The notes beneath the pieces were generated by a model, which was not told the origin of the DNA, searched no databases, and worked only from the letters and a program-made list of their open reading frames with translations. Made by a program: the position numbers and the translations under genes. DNA of 64,000 nucleotides from Celoporthe dispersa (taxonomy: Eukaryota > Ascomycota > Sordariomycetes > Diaporthales > Cryphonectriaceae): NCBI GenBank assembly GCA_016584495.1, contig WAID01000003.1, positions 1,302,001-1,366,000 of the forward strand, given 5' to 3'. Shown here piece after piece: positions 40,944-53,956 of the stretch; positions within the stretch are counted from its first letter, which is position 1, and each line of letters starts with the position of its first letter.

Positions 40944-42134
40944 GCTGAAGATGTAGGAGGGAGTGTTGTTGGTGCTCTGGCGTAGGGTGAGGAGGTTCTC
41001 TCTGTCTCTTGTGTCTACTGCATGGTGGTCTCTGCGCTTCTTCGTAGCTGTGGTATGGTCTCGAGGTGCATCGTTCAAGGCATTTCGAGCAGGATTGATC
41101 CTGGGGTGTTGTTGGCCCTGCAGGTGTTGACAGTTTCTTTCTTTTTTTTCTTCCTCTTCTTTATCTTTCTTTCTCCCTCCTCTCCTTGTTCCTTGGAGCC
41201 ACTCGACAAGGCAGTGTGGTTGATTAGGTTTTCGTTGTAGTGGTAATGATAATAATGTCGACCATGCTGATTGTTTCTGTTATCGGAGGGTGGACAAGAT
41301 GAAAGTCTTTGGCTGACATAAACAGATAGCCTTGCAGGTGGTGGGGGGGGGGGGCCGACAGGGTTGGACCCCTGACATCTTCCCCCTCCTCCTCCTCTTC
41401 CCAGTCAGTCAACTCTATCTGGACATCGTCCCCTCTGGAATTGCAGGGATACTGCACCACAGTACTTGGAGATACAGCGAGTGATACCAAGTATATTTCC
41501 TTCTGTACCATGACCTACCTAGAACATCAGCATTTGTCTCTCCCAAATGATCTCCACCCAAATCAATTCATATTATTTGACTATTAGACAGCCAGGCCAG
41601 GCTGGCTGGCAAGTCCCCTTGGAGCTATGCTGGGCCCCTCCCCCCATGCGCATCATGTGCCCAAATACTACTCGTCTCATTCGCCACTGGCAATCTGACA
41701 CCCTCCCTTCCCTGGTACTTGGTACCTGCCCAACTGCCCTACCTGAGATGTCCAGACCAGGCTGCCACACGGGATGTCTGAGACGCCCCATCCATCATCT
41801 CTCCCTACATCGTCTCACCCATCGGTAGACGGAGCCTTCCGTTCGGATGGCTGCTGAGCTGTTGTCCTCAAGCTGGTGGCTCAAGACGTCACAACAGCAT
41901 CGCCAGCCTGAGGATTCTTACGTCTTCCCAGTTCGGCACCCCTCTTCTGAGGGCCGCCTCCGTCTTCCTGGTCGAGACTGGCTCTCGAGCTGTCCTTTCC
42001 GTCCCTCCTCCTCCTCCTGCTCTCGAAGCCCCACGGTGCACCTCTGAGACTGGACTCACCGGAATGGTCCTCCTCCTACGACGACGACGACGACGACCAC
42101 CACCACCACCACCATCACCACCGACGCCACCAGC
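40944..42134. other. divergent promoter region
   Basis: This 1.2-kb region lies between the start codons of the TPR-like gene (minus) and the membrane-protein gene (plus). It has a poly-G run at about 41342-41353, CT-rich tracts and a (GAC/CAC)n run ending 12 nt before the next ATG. Confidence 0.5.
42077..42122 (+). repeat. GAC/CAC trinucleotide microsatellite in a 5' leader
   Basis: A run of ACG triplets passes directly into CAC/CAT triplets immediately upstream of the ATG at 42135. It probably lies in the 5' untranslated region. Confidence 0.8.
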
Positions 42135-43606
42135 ATGAGCGAGATTCATGTCACCACGAACAGTCGGCCCCTCGTCCCAGGCTGGACCAGCACGCCCATC
42201 CCCAACTTCACCTTGTCCGCCTCTGGCCTCCTCGTCCTCGCAGACCTGAGCACTGTCGCGCAGCGCACCGCCCTCCGCGGCGGCTCGTCCTAGCTGGACA
42301 GCCTGCTCCTCGTTCCGGGGCTCCACTACCAGCAGGCTGCAGACGAACTTGCCCGCGCTGAGGGCGCCGCCCAGCTCGTCGCCGTGGAGGTCGGTGTGGA
42401 CGGCAAGGTCGTCACCCACACCATCGTGAACCGGGCAGTGGTGAACTACGTCCTGCGGGCGGCTGAGGAGGGGAAGACGGTGGTTCTGGATGTCGGCGAG
42501 CTCCCAGTGCGGTCACGGAGCTGGGCAGCGCGGAGGAGCGATGGAGGGCGGGGCCAGAGGGGGTGGTGTACGGCGGTCGTGGCCTCGAGAAGCCGGTGGC
42601 GGAGGAGCTGACCTGGGCCGCCCAGCTGCTGTACCTGGCCAGCCCCGTGCTGACATGTGTGGCCATTGTGTTTGTGATCTTGCTAGAGGACTGTGAGTAC
42701 AATCATCACTATCATTTCCCGTAACGCCCAGCCCGCACATCAAGACTGACAGGCTCACACATTCATCACACAGGGTGGGCGCTGGGCCTTATCCTCGCGC
42801 TGATGTTGTCGCGTATCCTGAACATCGCAGTCATCAAAGCCCGCTCGCGGCCCAAACCCGACGACCTGCCGCCCCCGTTCATGCAGCCGCCAGCCATCAG
42901 CACGCATCCCCTTCCTCCGCCAAGGGTCACCCAGTACACGATCTCGCTGAATCCCACCACCGCCGTGACCCTGCGCGGCCTAGACGTGGACCTCTACGCC
43001 CTGACCACCACCGTCTGGCTTCGTCCCAAGACCCGCGCCGAGGGCTACCTCGAGGCTGCCGCCAAGCTGCTCGTCTACCTGGTCGCCTCGGTCAGCGGTA
43101 ATGCCACGCAAGCCGGTAACCTAGTCCTGCTCGTGCTGCTACTCGCCAGCGCCGGCCTCCTAGCCCTCAGCAACGCCCGCATCACGGGACTGCGGAGCGG
43201 TGGTATGCTCGTGGCGCCATCCCCAGGGGAGCAAGGTAGTGGTGGTGGTGGTGGCGGCGCCGTCTTGGAGGGTGGGTCGTCTTCTTCTTCTCAGCGAGGA
43301 GGGGGTGTGGCTGGGAACGGCAGCGGGATCGGGAGCGGTGGCAGCAGAGAGAAAGGCAGCAATGCTACTAATGGCAGGCTATCGGATAGTGGACGGGCCG
43401 CGTCGGATAGCTGGCCGGGCACGAGCGACCTGAGCAACCTGAGCAGCCTGAGCAGTGGCATGGAGGACTCGCTCGAGAAGGGACAGGGACTGCCCGGGAG
43501 GCTGGTGAGACGGACGTTCCCCTCGGACGATTCCGTCGACTATGAGGTGCAGCTGGAGACGCACCTCGGGACCGTAGAGATCTCTGCGTTGAGGAGGAAC
43601 CGGTAG
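42135..43606 (+). CDS. fungal membrane protein of unknown function, in-frame TAG and one frame break
   Basis: Two exons, 42135-42692 and 42774-43606 (intron GTGAGT...CAG, phase 1), give about 490 codons. The blocks are TSTPIPNFTLSASGLLVLAD, STVAQRTALRGGSS, LLVPGLHYQQAADELA, QLVAVEVGVDGKVVTH and LTWAAQLLYLASPVLT. Two or three membrane segments follow around the splice (VAIVFVILLEDWWALGLILA), then LRGLDVDLYALTTTVWLRP and a second hydrophobic pair (KLLVYLVASVSG, NLVLLVLLLASAGLLALSNA). The C-terminal tail is Gly/Ser-rich. I recall conserved ascomycete proteins with this order but no function. A TAG at 42291-42293 sits where relatives have Glu (GGSS-E-LD), and the CCC at 42503-42505 should be CCCC to keep the frame. 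The splice phase only works if that base is restored. Confidence 0.75.
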
Positions 43607-44437
43607 TAGAGTGATCAGTCCTCTCTGTCGGCTCGGCAGACATGTGATTTAGGCAGGAAGGGAAGCGGAAAGGATGAAGGGGCCTTATAGGTCCCCGCCA
43701 CAGATAATGAGGCATGGCTTCACCACCATAGAAGGATGCATAGCATTATGAAACGGCGAAGAACGGGTTACGATGTTGAATGTAGTTTCCAAGCGCTAGG
43801 ACTTCTGTTGAAGGCGCTTGGTCACTATGCTAAGTCTTCAAGTAGGAGTGTCAGGTCTTTCAAAGAGAATATTAGATTTCTTGGAAGAGAGTTCGGTATT
43901 CTAGCATTCATATATGGGGTTTTGGCGTCGGGCTCTTGGTCATTTGTGGATTCCTAGGTCTTCTATAATACAGCTTGATGATGTTATAGCACGGCGGCTC
44001 AGTGTCCTAGCAAGACAGTTTGGTTTTGATTTTTTTTAACGACACCAATCCTAACCTGACTGTGTAGTAACAAGGCATACAAACTTGGAGACTAGGACCA
44101 CAATGTAGACTGAGACAATATTTTGATCAGAACAATAATACAGACTAGGATAGTTAGTCATATAGAATGCCTGGATCTCTAGAGGGAGGCTTGGAGGGGA
44201 GACAAGCTAAGAGAGAAGCTACCTAGCTATGTCATCTGACCTGTCTCCTCTTTTGTCTCCATCTCCCTCTCGTTCCTTCAGTCTGTATCTCTGTCCCTCT
44301 AAGTATTTCTCTCCTTTACCTTGTGTCAGCGGCTCTGTACTGTGTCCTCTCCTCTTAATACCCCCACCCTGCATTCGTTCCTGCATTCTGATACTCCTAC
44401 TCCTTCTTTCTATATAATTTTCGGTCTTCCTTCTCCC
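43607..44437. other. intergenic before the octamer repeat
   Basis: No supported gene. A 73-codon frame (43736-43957) starts with ATG but lacks any supporting feature. The right end is pyrimidine-rich (TCTCCCTCTC-type) and grades into the tandem repeat. Confidence 0.4.
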
Positions 44438-44901
44438 TGTCTGCTTGTCTGCTTGTCTGCCTGTCTGCCTGTCTGCCTGTCTGCCTGTCTGCCTGTCTGC
44501 CTGTCTGCCAGTGTGCCAGTGTGCCAGTGTGCCAGTGTGCCAGTGTGCCAGTGTGCCAGTGTGCCAGTGTGGTAGTGTGGTAGTGTGGTAGTGTGGTTGT
44601 GTGGTTGTGTGGTTGTGTGGTTGTGTGGTTGTGTGGTTGTGTGGTTGTGTGGTTGTGTGGTTGTGTGGTTGTGTGGTTGTGTGGTTGTGTGGTTGTGTGG
44701 TTGTGTGGTTGTGTGGTTGTGTGGTTGTGTGGTTGTGTGGTTGTGTGGTTGTGAGGATGTGAGGATGTGAGGATGTGAGGATGTGAGGATGTGAGGATGT
44801 GAGGATGTGAGGATGTGAGGATGTGAGGATGTGAGGATGTGAGGATGTGAGGATGTGAGGATGTGAGGATGTGAGGATGTGAGGATGTGAGGATGTGAGG
44901 A
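44438..44901 (+). repeat. 58-unit octanucleotide tandem array in six ordered blocks
   Basis: Every unit is exactly 8 nt and the array is never out of phase. The blocks are 2 x TGTCTGCT, 7 x TGTCTGCC (from 44454), 7 x AGTGTGCC (from 44510), 4 x AGTGTGGT (from 44566), 19 x TGTGTGGT (from 44598) and 19 x TGTGAGGA (from 44750). Successive block types differ at one to three positions. Because 8 is not a multiple of 3 and no unit makes a stop on the minus strand, all minus-strand frames are open and read as octapeptide repeats (HPHILTSS, HNHTTTQP). That is a consequence of the repeat, not evidence of a gene. It is followed by a GAGGAGAG run and a purine-rich strand. Confidence 0.97.
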
Positions 44902-47504
44902 GAGGAGAGGAGAGAAAGAGAGAAAAACAAGCAAAGAGAGAAAGACAGAAGAGAGCGGGAAGATATAGGTGGAGGGACTAGAGAGGGAGATCAAGAATGC
45001 AGGAGCGAATACAGATACAGAACGAAGGTGCGAGAGGTGCACAGTGAGGCATACGGAGATGTGACACAGGTGGGGGAGGGAGATAGACAGTGAGGGACTG
45101 GCGCACAGTGTGCAGAAGGGAGCTCAAGCTAGAGAGAGGGGGATGGATGGTGCAAGGTAGAAGAAGGCAGACACAGGACCACAAACCGAAGGAGCGAATT
45201 ACAGATAGGGAAAGGCTTGGAGAGACAGAGGTACAAGCTGGAAGAGCAAAGTGACAGCAGAGACTGACAGAGATCCAGAGGAAAGGACTGAGGTATAGAT
45301 AGAGAGGCAGACAAACTGCAGGAGCTAAGAAAGAAGAAGAAGAGCTCCACTGTAACAAGAGCCAACTAATATTTCCAATGGAACAGGCGAGTGATACATA
45401 TTAGGTGTAGGCTTAGAAATGCAAGCTAGAAGACAACACAGGGAAGCAGGAAGCTGGTGCAGCTTGGTTCTCTGGTGACAATGTTAGGTCTTGTAGTACA
45501 CAGCAAGGTCTTACAGTGACAACCAGATTTTGTAGTGGCAAGAGGGCTGGAAGGCCAGGAGAGACGCTTGATCTTTCAGAGGGGAGCTGTGTGGAATTCA
45601 GCACATTTGAGTTAACCTGAGAGTAGACATGGGCAAGCTGTGCTAAAATCTCCTGGTGATAGCACATTGTCTAGGGCTTGACCCTTAGGAAAGAGCGCTT
45701 AGGGCTTGTTAAGAATTCTGGAGAGCGCTAGAAAAGTTCCATGTCTTCCAGGGATGAAATTGCTGTCCTAGCAAGAGATGCTTCAGCTTTTAAAATGAGT
45801 ACTGGTTCGCTTGTTCTATGTGTTGTCGGTCCACACTCTCCGCACAGAACCACAACAGTAATAAATTCTAGCATCATCTTGATGTTAGGGGAGAGCAGCC
45901 TCCACACAGCTACATCATGGCCCCTATGATTCAATTATATTTTCTCTACACGGAGCTCAAAAATGTGCAGGAAGCATGAGAGGTGATTTGTAGCATATAC
46001 TTCAGGACTCACATGATCAACTCTTTTATGGGCAGAGCCAGACTCAGACAATTGTTTGTGGCATTCTCAGCTTGTAGAAGTGTGAAAGGTGAGGTGACCA
46101 TTGTAGGTTGACCTTGTGGCCAGCCTGAGCCCGTTACTTCATTTGGTTTTAGGCAGATATTCAAAACTAGCATGAAACAGAATATTGAAGAATACATACA
46201 GGGTAGCATACCAAGATAGTGTGATCGGGTGAGTATCTACAAGGGAAGTTGAGAGTGTTAAACAGAGAAGATGGGGAGGGGTGCGGTCCCGGACGGAGTC
46301 CAAGACGAAGTCACATACTTGCACTAATATATAGACCAACGTTTCTCGACGCGAGAGATGTCTTTCAGTGACAGAGAAGAGAACGTTCTCCTCTATAAGA
46401 AAGCTCCAATCTATGCGAGATAGCCTAGCTCAGCACGCCGAGAAATGGCAAACGCCGTTATAGTTTGTGTGTTGCCAGAAAGCTCAATTCTGGGCCTGCT
46501 TTAGGTACATCGGGCACGTAGCAGTCCTTCTGACAAGTCATGATAAGCATGGCTGTTGGCATGCATGCGATGAGCCATTGTATTGGACACATCCGCCCAC
46601 ATTCACCAGGCTCAACAACCGTTAAGACCAGTGCAGAGGCGGCGATGACCAAGCTACAAATGTCGGCTAGTAGAGCACGCATATTTCTTGAAGAAGGCCA
46701 ATCACCAGAGACACTATTATGTATATGTCACCGGTGGGAGCGGCAGTGGTGCAGCGTCTCTACCACCGCCTGGTACGGGGGGCTGCTGCAGCGTCTACAG
46801 GTTGCGCTAGAGTGCTGCTGTCTGCTGTCAATCTCACTGCGCAGGCTCTGGCGCTTCAGTGGCCCACAGCCGCTGTTAGCTTACTAAGCCACTACAAGTA
46901 AGCTTGTGAAGTTTGCTTCAGGGGCCCCCACACTCTGTAAATAACCTGCAAGTGTTGCTGGGATGTTAAATGGGGGAAGTGACGCGAAACGCAGTGCGCC
47001 AACGCGACTTCACACCCTTGGGAATTTTCGGGCGGTTGACCTGGGAATTGGCCTTTTGCGCCTCGACAACAACCTTCTTGACGTCGGTCTCTTCTTAATT
47101 TTTTCCTTCTCCCTCCTTTCCTTTTCTCTCCTCTCCTTCCTCATCGGCTACGAGTGAACTTCCTAGGCCCGTGCTGACGGCTAGCGTCTGGTGTTTCTTT
47201 GGCCGTACTTTCGAAGTTGCCGCAAGCCAAGCCAAGCCAATCTGATCACCGCCGCTCCTCTTGTGTCGAAGCTCAACCATCACCTATGCAGGTCATCTAG
47301 AAACCAGACTCTACTGCTGAGAACTTCCCGAACTCCCCTTCCAGTCCTCCCGTCTCGGCTGCCCTTGCCCAAGAGTCGTCTCTGCCACTCCGATCCGATC
47401 TCTATCCGCGCCACGAATCTGCGAACCAACCCACACCCCCCACCCCCTCCCAGCCGCCCTCCTCCCCGTTCCTACCTTGACGATGCGAATACGGGTCTCG
47501 AAAC
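44902..47504. other. long non-coding stretch to the sen1 promoter
   Basis: The first 450 nt are strongly purine-rich on the plus strand (AGAGAG-type). Several short hydrophobic or Ser-rich frames exist on both strands (for example 46139-46339 minus, 46719-46901 plus) but none has a supported start, splice or family. The sen1 promoter, with CT-rich sequence at 47095-47145, is at the right end. Confidence 0.4.
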
Positions 47505-50500
47505 ATGGACGAGGGTACAAATAGAATATACGCGGGCATCCAGAGCTCCTACGCGGAGTGGGACGATCTACCAGAGGCCGCTCACCTCCTCTGTCCCAAG
47601 GTCGATGACGCAGATGACGAGGACTACCACAGTAATGGCCCTCCCACATCGGGCATCACGGCTGCTGAGAAGGAGCAGAGGATCAGAGATGCAAAGCACC
47701 GCAAGGAGCTCACCTATGACCTCTCTCTCCTCCTAGGCATATCAAAAGACCAGTCAGGTGGATGGCTCGACCACTGGAAGGAGAGGATCGAGTCCTTCCT
47801 CACGCACTGCGATAGTTGTATCTTGGGATACCACATGCATAGAAGGGTCTTCTTGAAGAAGCTACGAGAGTAGGTTGCGCCTCGCCTCTTGATTGGCCGC
47901 TGTGAACGGGCAGGACATGAACTGATATCGGGCTTGTTGTTGTCTAGGTCCTTTGAAGATGGCATCGACGACATCATGGAGCAGAAGCTTCGCCAGTTCG
48001 ATAATGCTCGTATTGATCGTGGGCTAGAAAAGGCATATGACATTTTCGAAGCTAATGGCGGCCCCATGAGCCCTGCAAAACTGGCGCAGCACGATGGGAC
48101 CGCCATCTTAGGCCTCTTCGAGGCCATGTGTTGCATGCCCTATGTTGCAGAGCCGGCAAACCGACAGCGGTACTTCAACAAGGTGTTCCAGGGCGTGCAG
48201 TCGCGAAAGCCACTGAGACTGGGGCCCAGGATGTTGCCGACGATGACCTTTTTCCTGTTCGAGACGGACCTGTATCGCCTTAAATTTGCAAGACTTGCAT
48301 GGGAGGCGGTCCCGCCAGATTCAATGACCACCGATGAGTTCGAGTGGGCGGTGAATGAGTTCCTCGCTGCCGCCATCCGGGATGTAAGCCTGGTGGATGA
48401 GTCTGGCACCGCGCTGCTCGCCTCCGAGGCGCAGATTAAAGTCTTCTGGGAGGGGTTTCAACTTATCCTCAGCGCGATGAGTGAAGACATCATCCTTCAT
48501 TGTCTCCGTGGGATGGAGACGTCGACAGATGTCTATCACCTCATCATCCAGCACCTGCAGCTCTGTAGTTCCGACGAGATCCTCCTGCTGGTGCTCCAGA
48601 CCATCTCCGCGCTCGTGCAGAAGTCCTCCAAGGCTTTCTGGGGGGCCTTGCAAGACCTGCCACGTGCTCAGCTGGCCCAGTTCGTCTTCTCAAATGCGGC
48701 TTTCCCCCGGCTGCTCGAATTATCCCTCGAGTATGGTAGACTTGTTCATGACGGGGAGGACCGCGTCCCGTTTCTTGCGATCTGGGTTAGAACGCTGCTT
48801 CAGTCCCTTCAGGAGCACGAACTGCCCGATACGTGCCAGTCGCTGACAGACCACTTATTCTCCTCCCGTCCTGACACGCGCCTCGCCATAGAAGGCCAGA
48901 TGACACGGACCATCGCGGGCCTGTACGCGCTGCATACAGCCTTGACCGTGTTCAACAACAGTGCGGCTAAGATCCGCCTGAACTCGTCCGTTACGTACAT
49001 CAACCTTCTCATCAATCTCGTCGTCAAGTACACCAGGCAGGTCATCAACCCGGCCGCCGAAATACGGAAGGACGACAGGTACAACCTTGGCCTGTCAAAG
49101 GCGGCCGTCGAGGTCATCAAGGTCGCCCTGCTCCTTGACGCCAAGACGACCCGCACGGAGTGGGTGAGCTTGATGCGGGGGAACAACAAGATACCGCGGA
49201 CCGTCCCTAGGAACTCAGCTCAGTTGTGGGAGGGTTTTCTTGAGGTCTTTTGGCCTGGGCGCGAGGGCACCTTGGACCTGGCAAAGTCCATGATGGCCGC
49301 TGTTCATCCCCTCTGCGGCGTTGGGAAATTCCCTCCGCCAAAGCGCGATCAGCTCAAGGACCCAGACAAATTGCGTTTCAACACGGATATCGGGAATACC
49401 TCGCAGATGATTAGCCGTATGATCGAACGCCTCAGCGGCTTCACCATGGCCGACCTTGACGGACTCTGCAGCGACCCCCAGAGCGGCATGATGTATACCA
49501 TTGTCGCAGCGCTTTTGCATAGTGAGGCGTTGATTCGCGACTCTAGTGTCTCTTTGATCAAGACAATCACGGGCGAGGCCAGCCGCTCCGAGGCCGTTGC
49601 TCAGATGGCCCAGGATAATTTCCAACACTTCTTGTCCACCTTTTCTGATGTCGTTCGAAACATCAGTTACAGTAATGAGTCGATGGATCCTTACGCACCA
49701 ATGCCGCACATCCTCACCTGCAGTCAGGATCTCGTCGCAGCGCTATGTGATACCTCAGGCCTGCTGAGATCGAAAACGCTTTCGGGCATCGAACATGCTG
49801 CAGTCACGTCGTGGTGGACGACACAGTGGAAGATGGTCGCACACTCCTTCGGACATTTGCGACTATGGTCAATAGACATGGAAAAGCAAGTCCTAGAGGT
49901 CTTTTGCCGGAAGACAATGGAACTGTCCCAGTCCCTCCTGGCGCAGGATGGCGTCGTTGCGTCCGCACTGAGAGGCCAAATGTCTGAGAGGGAGGCGCTG
50001 AAAGCTGTCCTCGAGCAACCACGGAAGAACACTGTCGGCATGGCTGACATGCTCAAGCTCCGCGACCCGTACCTGTTGGACATCACAATCCAGACGCTGG
50101 TCAAGTTGCTCAATCGCCTTGCGGAGTTCGACCTCGCGGTCGAAGAGAAGACCGCCTTGTTGATACGCAAGTCCTGCATTATGGGAAAAGACGGCAAATA
50201 CGGCGTCATCACAAACATGACCGGGCCACAGCGAGCAGAGCTCCTGAAGGCTCTCAGGGAGGAAGAGCAGGACGACGACGACGATGATGACGACATCCCT
50301 GAGGTGGTCAAGGTCGTGGGGAAATCTATGAAGCAAAGCAGCTTAGATGCATGGTCCAAGTCTGGAGCCTCCACACCTCTGTCTCGCTCGGGCTCTTCGA
50401 CGCCGGCGTCGACAGGTCGCGACATCAAGCCCACCACCAACAAGCTGGAGAAGTTACGGCTGGCGAAAGAGAAGCCGAAGCCAAAGCTGCTGAAACCAGA

Positions 50501-53500
50501 GCCCAGTCGCCTCGATGCAGCTAGTTTCGTCGAGATGAGAAAGAAGGCCAAGGCTGAGAAAGCAGCCCGTGATGCTGCGGCGATCGCTCAGGCTCAAGCC
50601 ATGCGTACGGTGCCTGGCGAGGGCTCTGGACTGAGGGGCGTGACTGGAATCTTAGGAAAAGACCACGCACCTCAACAGAAGAGCGACATGATGGTTGACA
50701 GCTCTGAGGAAGAGGATGAGTCCTCAGGCGACGAGGCTATGGTATCCGGGAAATCAAAGCTTGATCCCGAGGCCCGAAAACGAGCTCTCGAATTGGCGGC
50801 CAAGAAGATTGGCCCTCTCAAGAAGGAGAAGCTCCAGCGCTCTGCCAAGGACATGCGAGCTCGACTGATCCCTCCGATGGAGGTCCTCCACCAGGCCATC
50901 CTAGAGTGGGACATCTTTCACGAGGGCAACGACCCTCCCAACGGCACCGCTTGTGTCGAAGTGTCGAACACGTACATGACCCACCGAGACTACAAGGCCA
51001 CCTTCTTTGGGCTGCTGCTCTCTGAGGCGTGGCGGTCCTTTGTCACTGCCAAAGACGAGACAACGACGAAGCCGTTCGGTATTCGCATTGTTAATCGCAT
51101 GTCGGTAGACAAATTCGTCGAGGTCACGACTCTGATGCCGGCCAAGGAAAACAAGGATCGGTTCTTGGCTGAGGGCGACATCATCATCATATCGAAATCG
51201 GAAGACCCCCTCAACAGAAAGGACATTCCACACTGCCTTGCTCGGATCGCCAAGACAAGATTCAAGGGTGAAAACTTGGAAGTGGCTTATAGACTAAGCA
51301 GCATGATGAACCCCATACTGTCCATGATGAACCCGGGCCAGGACTTCAATGCCATCAAGATTACCAACATGACGACGATCGAGCGTGAGTACGCAGCTCT
51401 CGAGAGCTTGCAATACTTCGACCTCCTGGACGAAGTACTGGGGGCGAAGCCTTCTCCTCTATTAAACTATGGCGAGGAGGCTACTGATCAGGTTATGAAC
51501 AACTACAACCTGAATCCTGGCCAGGCGAAGGCTATCATGAATGCCAAGGATAATGATGGCTTCACACTCATTCAGGGCCCACCAGGTACGGGCAAGACGA
51601 AGACTATCGTTGCTATGGTGGGGGCGCTGCTCACTGGGCACATTGGTATGAAGCCCGCCGCACGACCGCCGGGCTTTGGGGCGCAGGCAAACCAGTCAGC
51701 GCCCATGAAGAAGCTCTTGGTGTGTGCGCCCAGTAACGCTGCTGTTGACGAACTGGTTCTACGGCTCAAACAAGGCGTGACGACACTCAATGGCGCACAG
51801 CACAAGATCAATGTTCTCCGTCTGGGGCGGTCTGATGCTATCAATACCTTGGTCAAGGACGTAACACTCGATGAGCTCGTCAAGGCAGCCATGGAGAACG
51901 AGGCGAGCAAGAGCGGCCCGGGGGCCAGCGATCGTGAGACGTTGCACCAGCAGGCCGGCGAGATCAAGACACAATTGAATGATCTTCGACCGAGGCTGGA
52001 AGCAGCTAGTTGCGGGACCAACAGGGCTCTACAGAACGATCTGAAGCGGCAGTTCGACATGTTGAAGCAGCGGCAGAGTCAAATCGGCGCCAAGATCGAC
52101 GCACTCAAGGACAGCGGCAACAGCTATGTTCGTGAGAGTGATGTCAGGCGAAGACGAATTCAGCAAAAGATACTGGACGAGGCCCAAGTTCTCTGCGCGA
52201 CGCTCAGCGGCAGTGGCCACGAAATGTTCAAGAATCTCGCTGTCGAGTTCGAGACCGTCATCATCGACGAGGCGGCTCAGTGCGTGGAGCTCTCTGCTCT
52301 GATTCCGCTCAAGTATGGCTGCACAAAGTGTATCCTCGTCGGTGATCCGAAACAGCTGCCGCCCACCGTCCTCTCCCAGTCTGCAGCTCGGTTTGGATAC
52401 GACCAGAGTTTATTCGTCCGAATGCAGCGAAACCACCCGCAGCATGTTCACATGCTAGACACACAATACCGTATGCACCCGGAGATCAGCATGTTTCCGA
52501 GCAAAGAGTTCTATGAGGGACGGCTGTATGACGGTGAAGACATGGGCAGCCTTCGTCGCCAACCTTGGCACGAGAGCAGAATGCTTGGCCCATACCACTT
52601 CTTCGATGTACAGGGCGTTCAAGAGAAGGGTCGAAAGGGTCAGTCCCTTGTCAACACGAAGGAACTTGACGTCGCCCTGCAGCTTTATCATCGCTTTCGC
52701 GAGGACTACCGCGATGTTGAACTCCAAGGCAAGGTTGGCATCATCACCCCCTACAAGGCTCAGCTATTCGCACTGCGAGAGATCTTTGCGAAGCGCTGGG
52801 GCGACAAAATCTTTGAGCAGATCGAGTTCAACACTACCGATGCCTTTCAGGGTCGGGAGTGTGAAATTATTATCTTCTCTTGCGTGCGGGCCAGTGCCAC
52901 CGGCGGCATCGGCTTCATGACCGATATCAGGCGTATGAATGTTGGTCTCACGCGTGCCAAGTCCTCTCTCTGGATCCTGGGTGACTCCAGAGCCTTGAGA
53001 CAAGGCGAGTTCTGGAACAAGCTCATCGAGGATGCGAGATCTCGCCAGCGCTACACCAGCGGCGACGTGTTGGCTCTCCTCAGAAAACCCACCGAGAAGG
53101 TGTCGGCGGGCACCGCGGCGAATGGCTTCAGCAACAGGAAGCCGTCGGACGTGGAGATGACCGACGCACCTGCGATGCCACAACAAGCGTTCACCTCAGA
53201 TCCGTTGTCATCCAGGGCTGCTGCGCCACCACTACGCTCTATCGGCGGATACAACGAGAAGGGCGAGGTTGTCGAGACGGTCCCGAGGGGCATGGGGCCC
53301 CCCAGATTGGAGACTCGCACCGGAAAAGGGGTCTGGAGGATACAGATGCCACCCCTCCTCCACCTAAGCGCCCAGTAGGTTATGACCCTCTCCCATCCAT
53401 CTACCCATCTTTGATTTATTGTCTGTTATCGTTCTCCCAACCTGGGGGAACAGACTAGTGATGGTTAGATGCTAACATGTGCTCTTGTTCTCACAGGTAC

Positions 53501-53956
53501 TTGCAATGGGTCTCAGTGATCGTGCCATCCTTGACCAGACTAGAGGGCCCTCCTCGTCGATGTCCAGACAACCCGGCATGGCGGGAGGGAGAAACCACAC
53601 TGGCCCAAGGGTTCCGAACCCGACGGCGAATCCTTCGAGATCCAAGCCTCTACCACCAAAGGCCGTCGACCCGTCTGCCATGGAGGTGTTAGGGCTTGCC
53701 CCTCCTTCGCGGCCTCCCCCACCGTCTTCACACTCGCTCCAGCAACCATCACGTCCGATCAACGGACCGTCGGGCCCACAGCCTAACAGGCCTGCGCCCG
53801 GCATGTCGTCTGAGGTAAGTCCAGTCCTGATTCTTACGTCTTATGAAGCCCGTGTATACTGATATTCGCCTCTAGGGTGGTGATTCGAGAGACGATCAGA
53901 GGAGGAAGAGGAGGAAGAAAGGCCCAGCAGATCCATTCCTTAGGAAGCCTAAGTAG
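47505..53956 (+). CDS. sen1: Sen1-type superfamily 1 RNA/DNA helicase, one frame break near the 3' end
   Basis: Exons are 47505-47869, 47948-53374, 53497-53814 and 53876-53956, all phases consistent, for about 2,063 aa, the usual fungal Sen1 size. The long N-terminal half (from SYAEWDDLPEAAHLLCPKVD) is the Sen1 helical scaffold. The C-terminal helicase has Walker A GPPGTGKTKTI (about residue 1331), CAPSNAAVDELVLRL, Walker B IIDEAAQC (about residue 1562), VGDPKQLPPTV, DTQYRMHPEIS, DAFQGRECEIIIFSCVR and VGLTRAKSSLWILGD, the full set of Upf1-like motifs. Sen1 ends non-coding transcription, resolves R-loops and acts with Nrd1/Nab3 or the cleavage machinery in the nucleus. An acidic run (EEEQDDDDDDDDIPE) precedes the catalytic half. 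A missing base in the AAAA run at about 53323-53326 breaks the frame just before a TPPPPKRP segment. The last two exons end in a basic nuclear-signal-like tail (RRKRRKKGPADPFLRKPK). Confidence 0.95.

Noticed and set aside
44397..45042. Minus-strand open frames of 177 and 210 codons with octapeptide repeats
   Set aside because: They are the automatic translation of the 8-nt tandem array in any frame; there is no start context or flanking domain.
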